From assembly GCA_020636095.1 (NCBI GenBank), contig JACJYN010000007.1:248001-312000 (forward strand): a stretch of 64,000 bases of DNA, written 5' to 3'. The position numbers and the translations under genes are program-made. The notes beneath the pieces were generated by a model that saw nothing but the letters and a program-made list of their open reading frames with translations, was not told the origin of the DNA and did no database searches. This DNA is from Lewinellaceae bacterium. Its GTDB lineage: Bacteria; Bacteroidota; Bacteroidia; Chitinophagales; Saprospiraceae. Shown here in pieces: positions 26,736 to 34,927 of this stretch (positions are counted from its first letter, which is position 1; each line of letters opens with the position of its first letter).

Positions 26736-27158
26736 ATGGATTTTTTTAAGAAAGCGAATCTCATCATCTATCGTTTCCGGGAGAAAGGGCTGGAAGTCTT
26801 TCTGGTTAATTCTTCAGAAGAAGGAGAAAAATGGGATATTCCCAAGGGGGAATTTAACGGGCAGCGGTCCGAATCCCTGCGCAACGAAGACCGGCTTATA
26901 GAGCTCGATCCGGTAAAACAGGAAAGCGGGGATACCGAGGAGGCCTGGGCCGTAGAGGGTGACTGGCACGAGATTCCTTCGCTGAAAGGCATGCTCTACG
27001 AAGACGCCCGGCAGGTGAAAGGTGAGCTGGAGAAAATGGAAAAGGGTACTTTCTTCGTTTTAAAAGAAGCAGTCAAAAAGGTGCTGCCGCATCAATATCA
27101 ATTTCTCAAAGAACTCAAGGAAATTCTGGTTGACAGAAATTCAGTCCGGGATCTCTAA
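26736..27158 (+). CDS. Degenerate NUDIX-like protein without a Nudix box
   Basis: 140 residues. The N-terminus KANLIIYRFREKGLEVFLVNSSEEGEKWDIPKGEF follows the pattern of a NUDIX hydrolase (beta strands, then W-DIPKG). The catalytic Nudix box (GxxxxxExxxxxREUxEExGU) that should come next is absent: the following residues (RSESLRNEDRLIELDPVKQESGDTEEAW) do not supply the REx2EE core. The domain may therefore bind rather than cleave a nucleotide. It probably folds alone; length is somewhat short for a NUDIX enzyme. The stop codon is the first triplet of palindromic element E. Confidence 0.65.
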   Translation: MDFFKKANLIIYRFREKGLEVFLVNSSEEGEKWDIPKGEFNGQRSESLRNEDRLIELDPVKQESGDTEEAWAVEGDWHEIPSLKGMLYEDARQVKGELEKMEKGTFFVLKEAVKKVLPHQYQFLKELKEILVDRNSVRDL

Positions 27159-27323
27159 GAGCTTGTTTGGAGGCCAATCTTTGAGCTGCAAAGGTCATTT
27201 TTTTGATGACACTGCGTTGCTTTTTTCGACCGTACCGAACGGTACGCTCTTCAAAAAGACGTCTTGTTTCATCAAAAAACTGACTCTTTTCGCTATCAAA
27301 CCCGGCCTCCAAACAAGCTCTTA
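27156..27323. repeat. Long palindromic intergenic element, copy E (core in reverse orientation)
   Basis: Arms TAAGAGCTTGTTTGGAGGCC (27156-27175) and its exact reverse complement (27304-27323), 20 of 20. The arm begins with the TAA stop of the NUDIX-like gene. The reverse strand of the interior aligns with copy F over nearly its full length (TTTGAT..CGAAAA, TTTTTGA, CGAAAAAA, TTTGCAG). The centre is ACCGTACCGAACGGTAC. Confidence 0.9.
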
Positions 27324-27414
27324 GACAGGCCCGGTTTGTGATGAAAATATACTTGTGCCCTGGCTCCGTACTCTGCCAGGGCTTTCTTTTGTATAAAGCA
27401 CGCTTGTCGGGCCC

Positions 27415-29205
27415 TTATCTTTCCACGACCTGCTCTCCCACCTGTACTTTCCATAAGTCTGCATATTCACCATTAAGCCGCAGGAGTTCATCATGGGTTC
27501 CTTGCTCGGCGATGCGCCCCTCCTTGATCACAATAATATTGTCGGCATGGCGGATGGTCGACAGGCGGTGGGCAATGATGATGGCTGTTTTGCCTTGTGC
27601 CAGGCGGCTGAGATTTTGTTGAATGGCGCGTTCCGTTTCCGTATCGACCGCGCTGGTCGCTTCATCCAGGATCAGCACAGGGGCGTTTTTCAGTATGGCG
27701 CGGGCGATGCTCAGCCGCTGGCGTTGCCCCCCCGAAAGTTTGATGCCCCGTTCCCCCACAATGCTTTCATATCCATCCGGAAGGGACTGTATGAAATAGT
27801 GGAGTTGGGCTTTTTTTGCCGCTTTGATGATGTGCTCCATCGGGCAGTCGTTTAGCCCGTAAGCGATATTCTCCCGTATGGTACCGTGGAAGAGATAGAC
27901 ATCCTGGCTTACCAGAGCGATCTGCCTTCTAAGGTCTTCAACACGGACTTGCCGGATATCGGCTCCTTCCAGAAGAATACTACCGCTGGTGACATCGTAG
28001 AGCCGAAGCAGGAGCTTGATCAGCGTCGTCTTGCCTCCACCGGTTGGCCCGGCAACCCCTAGTGTTTGTCCGGCCGGAACATCCAGGTGTAAGCCTCGAA
28101 TGACCGGCTGTCCGGCTTTGTAGTGAAAATGAACGTCTTGCAACTGTATCCGGCCAGGCTTTTCCGGCAGTTGCCGGGGCTGTTCCGGGTCAAGAATCTG
28201 CCCGGGGGTGTCGATCAGCCCAAAAATACGGGCGGCTGAAGCGCGGGCGCGTTCGTATTCATCAAAGACGACGCCCAGTCGGGTGACCGGCCAGAGCAGG
28301 CGTTGGGTCATCATCGCAAAAAAGGCCAGGCTGCCAATGGTAAAACGGCCCGGTTCGAACAACACCCAGTAGGCTCCAATGAGCAGGGTCAGGGCAAATC
28401 CGATACTGATAAAAATGCGGATAAGCGGGACGTAGACCGTACTCCAGTTGATGGCTTTAAAATTGGCGTCCCGATATTGCTCTGATGTTTCTTCCACCCG
28501 CTTTGCTTCGAACTGTTCTGCCGTAAAGCTTTTGATGACAAGTATGCCGGAGATGTTGTTTTCCAGCCTTGTCCCCAACCGGCCTACCCCTTCCCTTATA
28601 GATTGGTAGAAAGGAGCGATCTTTTTCTGGTAGTACAAGCTGCCGGCAATGATGAAGGGGATGGGCGCCATGCCCAACAATCCCAGGGGTAGGGAAACCG
28701 CACAAAGTGCCCAGCCGGCAAAGAGGACTAAAGTGATGAGCTGGACGATTTCGTTGAACACGTGGTTCAGAAAGCGTTCTAGTTGGTTGATATCATCATT
28801 GAGCATGGCCATGAGGTTGCCCGTGCGTTGGTTTTCGAAAAAGGCCAGTTCCCGGGCCTGCAGGCTCCGGTAGGCGTCCATACGGAGGGTGTGCTGCACC
28901 TGTTGCGCCAGGCGCATGAAGCCTCGTTCATAGAGCCATTCAAAAAGGCTTTCGAACCCAAATATCACAAAAGTGAGCACAGTGAGGAAGACGACAGTAG
29001 GCCACAGGCCGCTCAACCCGGCCCAACGCCCTATCCATGCCGGTACATTTCCACTGACCGAATCGATGAGCCAGGCGGTCAGGAAAGGAGGCATCAGGTC
29101 GAAGATTTTATTGATTACGCTGGAGCAGAGCGAGAACCACAGGCTGCCCCGGAAGTTGTCCAGGTACCTGAAGAGGCGCCGCATGGGTTGTTGAGGGTTT
29201 TGCAT
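27415..29205 (-). CDS. ABC transporter, fused permease and ATPase (MsbA-like exporter)
   Basis: 596 residues: an N-terminal six-helix exporter membrane domain (about 1-320) and a C-terminal ATPase. ATPase motifs are all present: Walker A GPTGGGKTTL (about 385), Q-loop QIALVSQDVYLF, signature LSGGQRQRLSIARAI (about 487), Walker B VLILDEATSA and the switch His in IIIAHRLSTIRHADNI. Two copies form an exporter that flips lipids or expels hydrophobic compounds; the substrate cannot be told. It follows cmk by 25 bp on the same strand. Confidence 0.9.
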   Translation of the reverse strand: MQNPQQPMRRLFRYLDNFRGSLWFSLCSSVINKIFDLMPPFLTAWLIDSVSGNVPAWIGRWAGLSGLWPTVVFLTVLTFVIFGFESLFEWLYERGFMRLAQQVQHTLRMDAYRSLQARELAFFENQRTGNLMAMLNDDINQLERFLNHVFNEIVQLITLVLFAGWALCAVSLPLGLLGMAPIPFIIAGSLYYQKKIAPFYQSIREGVGRLGTRLENNISGILVIKSFTAEQFEAKRVEETSEQYRDANFKAINWSTVYVPLIRIFISIGFALTLLIGAYWVLFEPGRFTIGSLAFFAMMTQRLLWPVTRLGVVFDEYERARASAARIFGLIDTPGQILDPEQPRQLPEKPGRIQLQDVHFHYKAGQPVIRGLHLDVPAGQTLGVAGPTGGGKTTLIKLLLRLYDVTSGSILLEGADIRQVRVEDLRRQIALVSQDVYLFHGTIRENIAYGLNDCPMEHIIKAAKKAQLHYFIQSLPDGYESIVGERGIKLSGGQRQRLSIARAILKNAPVLILDEATSAVDTETERAIQQNLSRLAQGKTAIIIAHRLSTIRHADNIIVIKEGRIAEQGTHDELLRLNGEYADLWKVQVGEQVVER

Positions 29206-29230
29206 AAGGTTGTTTGGTTGCGAGCATGCT

Positions 29231-29902
29231 TCATTCCACTACCGCACCGGCTAAGTAAGCCAATTCCAAAGCATATTCCAGTTGTTCGTCCCGGTTCATG
29301 TGTGTATTATCAATGACGATGGCGTCAGCGGCCTGGCGTAGGGGGCTGTCTTCCCGGCTGGAGTCAATGTGGTCCCGTTGGCTAAGGTTATGGCGAACCT
29401 CTTCCAAGCTGCTGTCCATGCCTTTGGCTTTCAGCTCTTCGAACCGCCGCTGGACGCGTTTTTCCGGATCGGCAGTGAGGAAGATTTTGAGTTCGGCATG
29501 GGGAAATACAACGGTGCCGATATCCCTTCCATCCATGACGATGCCCTTGCGCTGTCCCATTGCCTGCTGCTGGCGCACCAGGGCGCGGCGAACCACCGGA
29601 AGGGCCGACACCGGGCTTACATGGTTGGAAACTTCCATCTGGCGGATCTCATTTTCTACATCTTCTCCGTTGAGGATGGCCCGGTTGTCCGGATTAAAGT
29701 TAATGGTGATATCGTCCATGGCTTGCCGGACTTGTTCCGCATTATCCAGGCGGATGTTGTGGCGCAGAAAAAATAGGGCCACCGCCCGGTACATGGCGCC
29801 GGAATCTATATAGATGTATCCCAGCCTGGAGGCCATTCCTTTGGCGAGGGTGCTTTTCCCGCAGGAGGAATACCCATCGATTGCGATTATGATTTTATCC
29901 AA
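29231..29902 (-). CDS. cmk: Cytidylate kinase
   Basis: 223 residues. Phosphorylates CMP and dCMP with ATP in the cytosol, feeding nucleotide synthesis. The P-loop IDGYSSCGKSTLAK is at residues 8-21; the CMP-binding signature follows (IDSGAMYRAVALFFLRHN), with VMDGRDIGTVVFPHAELKIFLTADPEKRVQRRF and the C-terminal SSREDSPLRQAADAIVIDNTHMN, all typical. It lies between a helical unknown (59 bp upstream) and an ABC exporter (25 bp downstream), all on the minus strand, possibly one transcript. Confidence 0.95.
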   Translation of the reverse strand: MDKIIIAIDGYSSCGKSTLAKGMASRLGYIYIDSGAMYRAVALFFLRHNIRLDNAEQVRQAMDDITINFNPDNRAILNGEDVENEIRQMEVSNHVSPVSALPVVRRALVRQQQAMGQRKGIVMDGRDIGTVVFPHAELKIFLTADPEKRVQRRFEELKAKGMDSSLEEVRHNLSQRDHIDSSREDSPLRQAADAIVIDNTHMNRDEQLEYALELAYLAGAVVE

Positions 29903-29961
29903 AGTTCTGTATTTTCAGCCCCAAAGATAGGAGGATGGATCGGTTTTGCCAATTCCGGCAT

Positions 29962-31473
29962 TCACTTCAAATAAGATAAGATGCGCTTCCATAGTATTTC
30001 ATAAGGGATGACCTCCAGGCCGGAAACTATACCCCTGTAAAAAAAAGGTTGGCTTTTGAGGCTGGCGTAATACTTTTCAGTATTGGACATTTCCTCCACC
30101 TGAAAATTGGCCTTGTTGAGTTGTTGCAGTAAACGGATGAATTGAATAGAGCGATGGCATTCCTCTTTCCGGAGTTGCCGGTTGGCATATTTTTTAAGGC
30201 GTTCGATGCGTTCCGGCAAGCCGCTGAAGGACTTGCGTTCCAGCAGGAAGAGAATCTGCAGAATGATCAGCAAAACGGAGAATATCCGTTGCTCTTTGGG
30301 ATAGAGCACCGGGTTGTTGAGGAGCTTTGTGGCCCGGAAGCCTTTCTGTGGATGCAGGCGCAGTACCTTGTTTGTCTTTCCCTCGCTTTCAATAATATAA
30401 TTGACATAGCCCTCAAAAATGCTCCACTTCTCCTGAATAAGGCTGTCCAGCTTTTTGAACTTAGGATGGCCGGCCGCCCGGTTGAAAATGGCAATGGCAT
30501 TGATGTAATTTTCAGTGTGCATGGCCAGCAGGAAATAGTATTCCATAAAGGTAAACCAGGTTTCGGTACCTTCAGGAAAGTGGTTCAGGCTCTTCTCCGC
30601 ATTGATGCGGCCGTCCCGGTAGTTGAGCATGTGAAGGTAGGCCGACATTCTTTTCGTTTGAAAAGTGATGAGTTTACTTTCCTGCTCGAACAGAGGGTTT
30701 TGGGCGATGTACTTCTCTCCCTGCTCACACACCTCCAGCATGGCATCAAAATCCTGCTCCATCTCGTACCGGTGTACCCATACGAGGTACATATTGTAGT
30801 GGATCACAGGAGAGCTGTATTGTTTAGACAAATTGACCAGCGTTTCACAATAAGCCTGCACCTGATCAGCCAGTTCCGGCTTTTTTGAAACCGGCAGGTT
30901 GTAATTGATGATCACGCGTTGATAAATTTCTTCAGAACGAATCTCAGCTTCCAGGGTATGAGTATACTCGCTGATATAATTATTGTATTCTTCAAAGGAG
31001 TTTTCATCACCGGTTTCGGCGGAATAGGCTCTCAGTATGCGGGAACAATTGACGATGAGGTCGGTAAACTGGAACTTGAGTGAAGTGGTCAGCACCTGTC
31101 GGGCCAGCTGAGCAGCCGTATGAGGAGCGCCATACCAGGACAGCGTGTTTACAAGCGTCCAGTCTTTATTGCAGGAATAATAGGCACGGTCGTAATTAGA
31201 GGCGGAAGGCATGTTGACATCGAGGAAGAACAGGGTGTTGAGCAGGCGCTTGCGGAATCTCGATTTGAGCTGCCGGTATTTGGGGTCTGTAGGGCTACAG
31301 CCATAGAGGTGTTGCGCTGCATCGCGGTCAGATTTGAACTTGTTGGCCCGTAAAGCCTCGTAAAACTCATTGAATTTGCTGTTTTTGTGCCGAAGAGAAT
31401 GGTCGTCGAATATTTCTATTTTCCGCACCTTCCTTTTGGTAACGATTCTGGCAATCTCGATCAGATGTTTCAT
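29962..31473 (-). CDS. Large helical (TPR-like) protein of unknown function
   Basis: 503 residues from ATG 31473 (MKHLIEIARIVTKRKVRKIEIF); the frame opens earlier, at 31551, but those residues are not needed. It is all-helical and rich in aromatic/Leu pairs spaced like TPR or SEL1 repeats (for example IFSVLLIILQILFLLERKSFSGLPERIERLKKYANRQLRK and FDAMLEVCEQGEKYIAQNPLF). The N-terminus RDAAQHLYGCSPTDPKYRQLKSRFRKRLLNTLFFLDV resembles a basic nucleic-acid- or protein-binding segment. There is no signal peptide or transmembrane helix. I do not recognise the family; it looks restricted to this lineage (inference). It lies upstream of cmk. Confidence 0.7.
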   Translation of the reverse strand: MKHLIEIARIVTKRKVRKIEIFDDHSLRHKNSKFNEFYEALRANKFKSDRDAAQHLYGCSPTDPKYRQLKSRFRKRLLNTLFFLDVNMPSASNYDRAYYSCNKDWTLVNTLSWYGAPHTAAQLARQVLTTSLKFQFTDLIVNCSRILRAYSAETGDENSFEEYNNYISEYTHTLEAEIRSEEIYQRVIINYNLPVSKKPELADQVQAYCETLVNLSKQYSSPVIHYNMYLVWVHRYEMEQDFDAMLEVCEQGEKYIAQNPLFEQESKLITFQTKRMSAYLHMLNYRDGRINAEKSLNHFPEGTETWFTFMEYYFLLAMHTENYINAIAIFNRAAGHPKFKKLDSLIQEKWSIFEGYVNYIIESEGKTNKVLRLHPQKGFRATKLLNNPVLYPKEQRIFSVLLIILQILFLLERKSFSGLPERIERLKKYANRQLRKEECHRSIQFIRLLQQLNKANFQVEEMSNTEKYYASLKSQPFFYRGIVSGLEVIPYEILWKRILSYLK

Positions 31474-31569
31474 TGGTTCTTTTTTTGCCGATTGTGACAG
31501 TGTAAAAATTACATTTTTTTCTGTCTTTTTTAAACCGGCATTTCTGTACAAGCCCTATTCGGCAAAAAA

Positions 31570-31608
31570 AAAGAGTTCTACAGGCAGGAAGGCGCTGTAG
31601 AACTCTTT
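31570..31608. terminator. Perfect hairpin terminator between the helical protein gene and DUF2795 gene
   Basis: AAAGAGTTCTACAG pairs exactly with CTGTAGAACTCTTT (14 bp) around an 11-nt loop, flanked by A and T tracts. It terminates DUF2795 transcription (minus) before the next gene. Confidence 0.85.
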
Positions 31609-31719
31609 TAAGAGGTGCTCTTCGGCATAAGCTTCATCGGCAGGTAGCGCCAAAATGGGAGCCCGGCATGCGTTGATTGTTTGCTTCCACATTGAACGAT
31701 ACGCCGCGAACGGTGCTCG

Positions 31720-31941
31720 TTAGTATTCATCCTCGTTAAAGAGGAAATCATCCTTGCGGGGATAGTCGGGCCAGATGTCCTCCATCCCCTCGTACAGTTC
31801 GCCTTCATCTTCCATTTGCTGAAGGTTTTCAATAACTTCAAGAGGCGCACCGGAGCGGATCGCATAATCGATCAGCTCATCGCGGGTAGCGGGAAAGGGG
31901 GCATCTTCAAGATGATAAGCAAGTTCTAATGTCCAATACAT
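31720..31941 (-). CDS. DUF2795 domain protein
   Basis: 73 residues, a full DUF2795 protein: MYWTLELAYHLEDAPFPATRDELIDYAIRSGAPLEVIENLQQ, then the acidic tail IWPDYPRKDDFLFNEDEY. DUF2795 proteins are small and widespread in Bacteroidota, of unknown biochemical role, presumed cytoplasmic. It is followed by a perfect terminator hairpin, so it is probably monocistronic. Confidence 0.85.
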   Translation of the reverse strand: MYWTLELAYHLEDAPFPATRDELIDYAIRSGAPLEVIENLQQMEDEGELYEGMEDIWPDYPRKDDFLFNEDEY

Positions 31942-32024
31942 ATTAGTAGCTAATTAATTGTTCAAGTTTGTAACAAAGCTCCGTGAAGCCATGGATGAAA
32001 TGTGATATACTTAAAAATAATAAC

Positions 32025-32059
32025 AATGCTTTATGAAATTTTCTTTTTCATAAAGCATT
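32025..32059. terminator. AT-rich hairpin in the 31942-32301 gap
   Basis: AATGCTTTATGAAA pairs exactly with TTTCATAAAGCATT (14 bp) around a 7-nt loop. It lies between the DUF2795 start and the stop of the transglutaminase-like gene (both minus), so it could end the latter's message. The rest of this gap is very AT-rich. Confidence 0.55.
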
Positions 32060-32170
32060 GGCCGGAAATTCCTCTACTCTTTTTCAAAGAAGTTTAATAT
32101 TTTGATAATTGCATTGGTTGCAAAAAAGTTCTACTTTCGATCAAAATAATTGCAGAACAATTTTCGGCAA

Positions 32171-32286
32171 ATGAAAAAAAACCTGTGCTATTATCCAAAC
32201 TTTATATCTTAATTTTTTTTGCAATCCTCATTTGTCGTTGTTCCGGGAGCGCCACAGAAACGATTATGAATAAGGATGTTATGTAA
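32171..32286 (+). pseudogene. Possible tiny lipoprotein gene, out of frame by one A
   Basis: ATGAAAAAAAACC (8 A's) gives a 13-codon frame. With nine A's it reads MKKKPVLLSKLYILIFFAIL followed by ICRCSGSATETIMNKDVM, a clean lipoprotein signal and a very short mature part of about 17 residues. It is the only protein-like sign in this gap. The homopolymer makes either an error or phase-variable slippage possible; support is limited. Confidence 0.3.
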
Positions 32287-32301
32287 GTTGCTGTATAGTA
32301 T

Positions 32302-33483
32302 CTAGTTGTACTCTTTGATTATTTCGAAAGGTGTGTTTTCGTATCCCTCTGGTATTTCACCGACCACAGCAGAATTTACGGGCCCTGTAGGATCGCATAT
32401 ATAGTAAGCCTTGTTTTTATAACGGACAAACCCACTCTTTGTTTGAGGCAGGGCTATGGCTACCGTCAGGTGGTCTGGATAAGCCAATACGATCATTGGG
32501 AGCCCGATGAATTCCCTGCAAAGCTGCACATACAGGGCTGAACGGTCTTCACAGTCCGAAAAGGGATAGAGGAACACCTCCTCAGCGACCATGGGTTTGC
32601 TGTACCCAAAGTATTCCTTATCTTCCTTGTAAGCAAACGATGAACGAGTGAAAGCTGCTAATAGTTCCGCTATTTCCCATTCACTTTTATCTTTCACAAA
32701 ACGGCGGAGTTGGGGAAGCAGAGAGGCGGCAAGGGTAGGAGACAAAGGTACATCGAGATACTGGGCTTCATCGATAAGCGGATACTCCGCCATGTACTGG
32801 CGGATAGTTTGGTCCGCTTTGACTTCCAGCTCGTTCCATTGGCCCCGGAAGAGGAAACGCAACGTCACGGGAACCTCTCTGGGCCGCAGTAGAGGCAGCT
32901 CGTTGAGTTGGAAGGAAAATGCATGGCCCTGAGCGCTGGGCTGGAAGTTGAGCAGGTACAAAGCTCGTTGTTTGCCTCCGCCGGTTCGAATGTTGGTTAG
33001 GTTGACAAACTGCCTGCCCTTGTCTTCAATAACCGGCGCCTCAAATACGGCATCCTGCGAGTAGACATATACGAAGGCTTCTTCCCCCAAATAGGCCAGC
33101 CGGGTGTCGTAACCAGCCTGAGAGAGCAGAAACCAGCAGGCTAACTCCTTTTCTACCTGGCTCCGGCCCGCGTACAATTCATCGAGTACTTTGCGCATCA
33201 ACTGGTAGTACAACCAGTCGTTGAGTTGAAATAGCTTTTTCGCCTGGCTGAGGCTGCGCAGCAGGGGCGAATACTCAGTTTTGGAAAGCGCATGGAAGTA
33301 CTGTGTGAGGGCGCGGTCATTGATAGCAGGCTTGGCGGGCAGTAAGAGGCTGGGGTTATAAGTAATCCGTAAGGACTCAGAATAAAAAGGGATCATTACC
33401 TCCTTATCGTCCTGAGCCCTGGCCTGCTTCCAGGCCGGCAGAACGATCGTAGTCAACAGCAGGATGAATGAAAGGCGATGCAT
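32302..33483 (-). CDS. Exported transglutaminase-like (papain-fold) protein
   Basis: 393 residues with a signal peptide (MHRLSFILLLTTIVLPAWKQARAQ). The C-terminal half has the transglutaminase-like triad order: Cys in PFSDCEDRSALYVQL (about 309), His in AYPDHLTVAIA (about 338), Asp in YYICDPTG (about 363). In this superfamily most bacterial members are proteases or amidases rather than true cross-linkers, acting in the periplasm. The N-terminal part (about 30-250) is of unknown fold, with one beta-like domain (VTLRFLFRGQWNELEVKADQTI). It lies 88 bp downstream of queA on the same strand. Confidence 0.75.
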   Translation of the reverse strand: MHRLSFILLLTTIVLPAWKQARAQDDKEVMIPFYSESLRITYNPSLLLPAKPAINDRALTQYFHALSKTEYSPLLRSLSQAKKLFQLNDWLYYQLMRKVLDELYAGRSQVEKELACWFLLSQAGYDTRLAYLGEEAFVYVYSQDAVFEAPVIEDKGRQFVNLTNIRTGGGKQRALYLLNFQPSAQGHAFSFQLNELPLLRPREVPVTLRFLFRGQWNELEVKADQTIRQYMAEYPLIDEAQYLDVPLSPTLAASLLPQLRRFVKDKSEWEIAELLAAFTRSSFAYKEDKEYFGYSKPMVAEEVFLYPFSDCEDRSALYVQLCREFIGLPMIVLAYPDHLTVAIALPQTKSGFVRYKNKAYYICDPTGPVNSAVVGEIPEGYENTPFEIIKEYN

Positions 33484-33571
33484 AAATGACCAGCTTTAAT
33501 GAGAAAAGCGTACCCGTTTGCAAAAGATGCGCTTCTCTGGCAATGTGAAAGATGAAACGCACAGAGAGACA

Positions 33572-34636
33572 TCAGACGATCAGCATCGCATCGCCGTAAC
33601 TAAAGAATTGATACTCTTCTTTCACTGCCTGTTGATAGGCTTCCATCACGAGGTCATAACCGCCAAAAGCACACACCATTATCAGTAAGCTGGATTTTGG
33701 CAGATGGAAATTGGTGATCATTGCGTCGGCAATATGAAAATCAAAGGGAGGATAGATGAACAGGTTGGTCCAACCCCGCGCCGCTTTAAGGTTGCCTTCG
33801 GCAGAAACAGCGGACTCTATCGACCGCATGGAGGTCGTCCCAACAGCACAGAGCCGATGTTTACCTTCTTTAGCTTTATTGACAACGTCGACCGCAGCCT
33901 GGGTGATCTGGAAAAACTCGGCATCCATCTTGTGTTTCGAAAGGTCTTCCACATCAATGCTACGGAAGGTGCCCAGCCCGACGTGCAGGGTGAGTTCTGC
34001 GAAATCAATGCCTTTGATCTCCAGGCGCTTGAGCAGTTCCCGGCTGAAGTGCAGGCCGGCGGTCGGCGCGGCTACCGCGCCGAGTTCTTTGGCATATACC
34101 GTCTGGTACCGTTCCCGGTCGAGCTCTTCGGCTGGCCGGGCGATGTACTTCGGCAAGGGGGTGTTACCCAGATAGTTGAGCTCCTTTTGGAATTCTTCGT
34201 CCGTGCCATCGTACAGGAAGCGGATCGTTCGCCCGCGCGAGGTCGTATTGTCTACGACTTCAGCCACGAGCACCTCGTTATTGTCGTCGTCACTAAAATA
34301 CAACTTATTGCCTACCCGGATTTTGCGGGCGGGGTCCACCAGTACATCCCACAAACGGGATTCGTTGTTGAGTTCCCTGAGTAAAAAAACTTCGATCTTG
34401 GCGCCGGTTTTTTCTTTCTTGCCGTATAGCCGGGCAGGAAAAACTTTGGTATTGTTGAAGATCATGACATCGCCTTCGTCGAAGTACTCCAGTATATCCT
34501 TGAAAATGCGGTGTTCTATTTTGCCACTTTCCCGATGGACGACCATCAGCCGGGATTCGTGCCGGTTCTTTGCGGGGTATTGGGCGATTAATTTTTTGGG
34601 TAGTTCAAAGTCAAATTGTGACAGTTTGGTCCTCAT
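33572..34636 (-). CDS. queA: S-adenosylmethionine:tRNA ribosyltransferase-isomerase
   Basis: 354 residues. Transfers the ribosyl moiety of SAM to preQ1-modified tRNA to make epoxyqueuosine at position 34 of GUN-anticodon tRNAs. Conserved features: FDFELPKKLIAQYPAKNRHESRLMVVHRE at the N-terminus, FNNTKVFPARLYGKK, AAPTAGLHFSRELL, TLHVGLGTFRSI, and the end TNFHLPKSSLLIMVCAFGGYDL...YRFFSYGDAMLI-like. The start MRTKLSQFDFELP at 34636 replaces the longer frame that opens at 34690. queD, another queuosine gene, lies at 58619 in the same window but is not adjacent. Confidence 0.96.
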   Translation of the reverse strand: MRTKLSQFDFELPKKLIAQYPAKNRHESRLMVVHRESGKIEHRIFKDILEYFDEGDVMIFNNTKVFPARLYGKKEKTGAKIEVFLLRELNNESRLWDVLVDPARKIRVGNKLYFSDDDNNEVLVAEVVDNTTSRGRTIRFLYDGTDEEFQKELNYLGNTPLPKYIARPAEELDRERYQTVYAKELGAVAAPTAGLHFSRELLKRLEIKGIDFAELTLHVGLGTFRSIDVEDLSKHKMDAEFFQITQAAVDVVNKAKEGKHRLCAVGTTSMRSIESAVSAEGNLKAARGWTNLFIYPPFDFHIADAMITNFHLPKSSLLIMVCAFGGYDLVMEAYQQAVKEEYQFFSYGDAMLIV

Positions 34637-34927
34637 TCTTTTGATGCTTTTTCGGATATTGGAGCGCAAAGATAAGCAAATATAGCCCACGGTGGAGCCC
34701 CGGCAAAGGAAATTACTCCACTTTGTTTATTCGTGCTCAGGCTTTTTGTCCACTCCTTGAGTTTGTTTTATTGCTTTTTTCTGGCTTGGGCTGTATGTAT
34801 TCCAGCCATTTTGATAAATAAACATTCATCACCGTCTTGAATACAACTTTTTCAGTGGAATGTTCTTTAGCTCCGGGTAATAATTGCACTTTCCTTGTCT
34901 CCGGGTAATTTATTGTCGCGCGATCCC

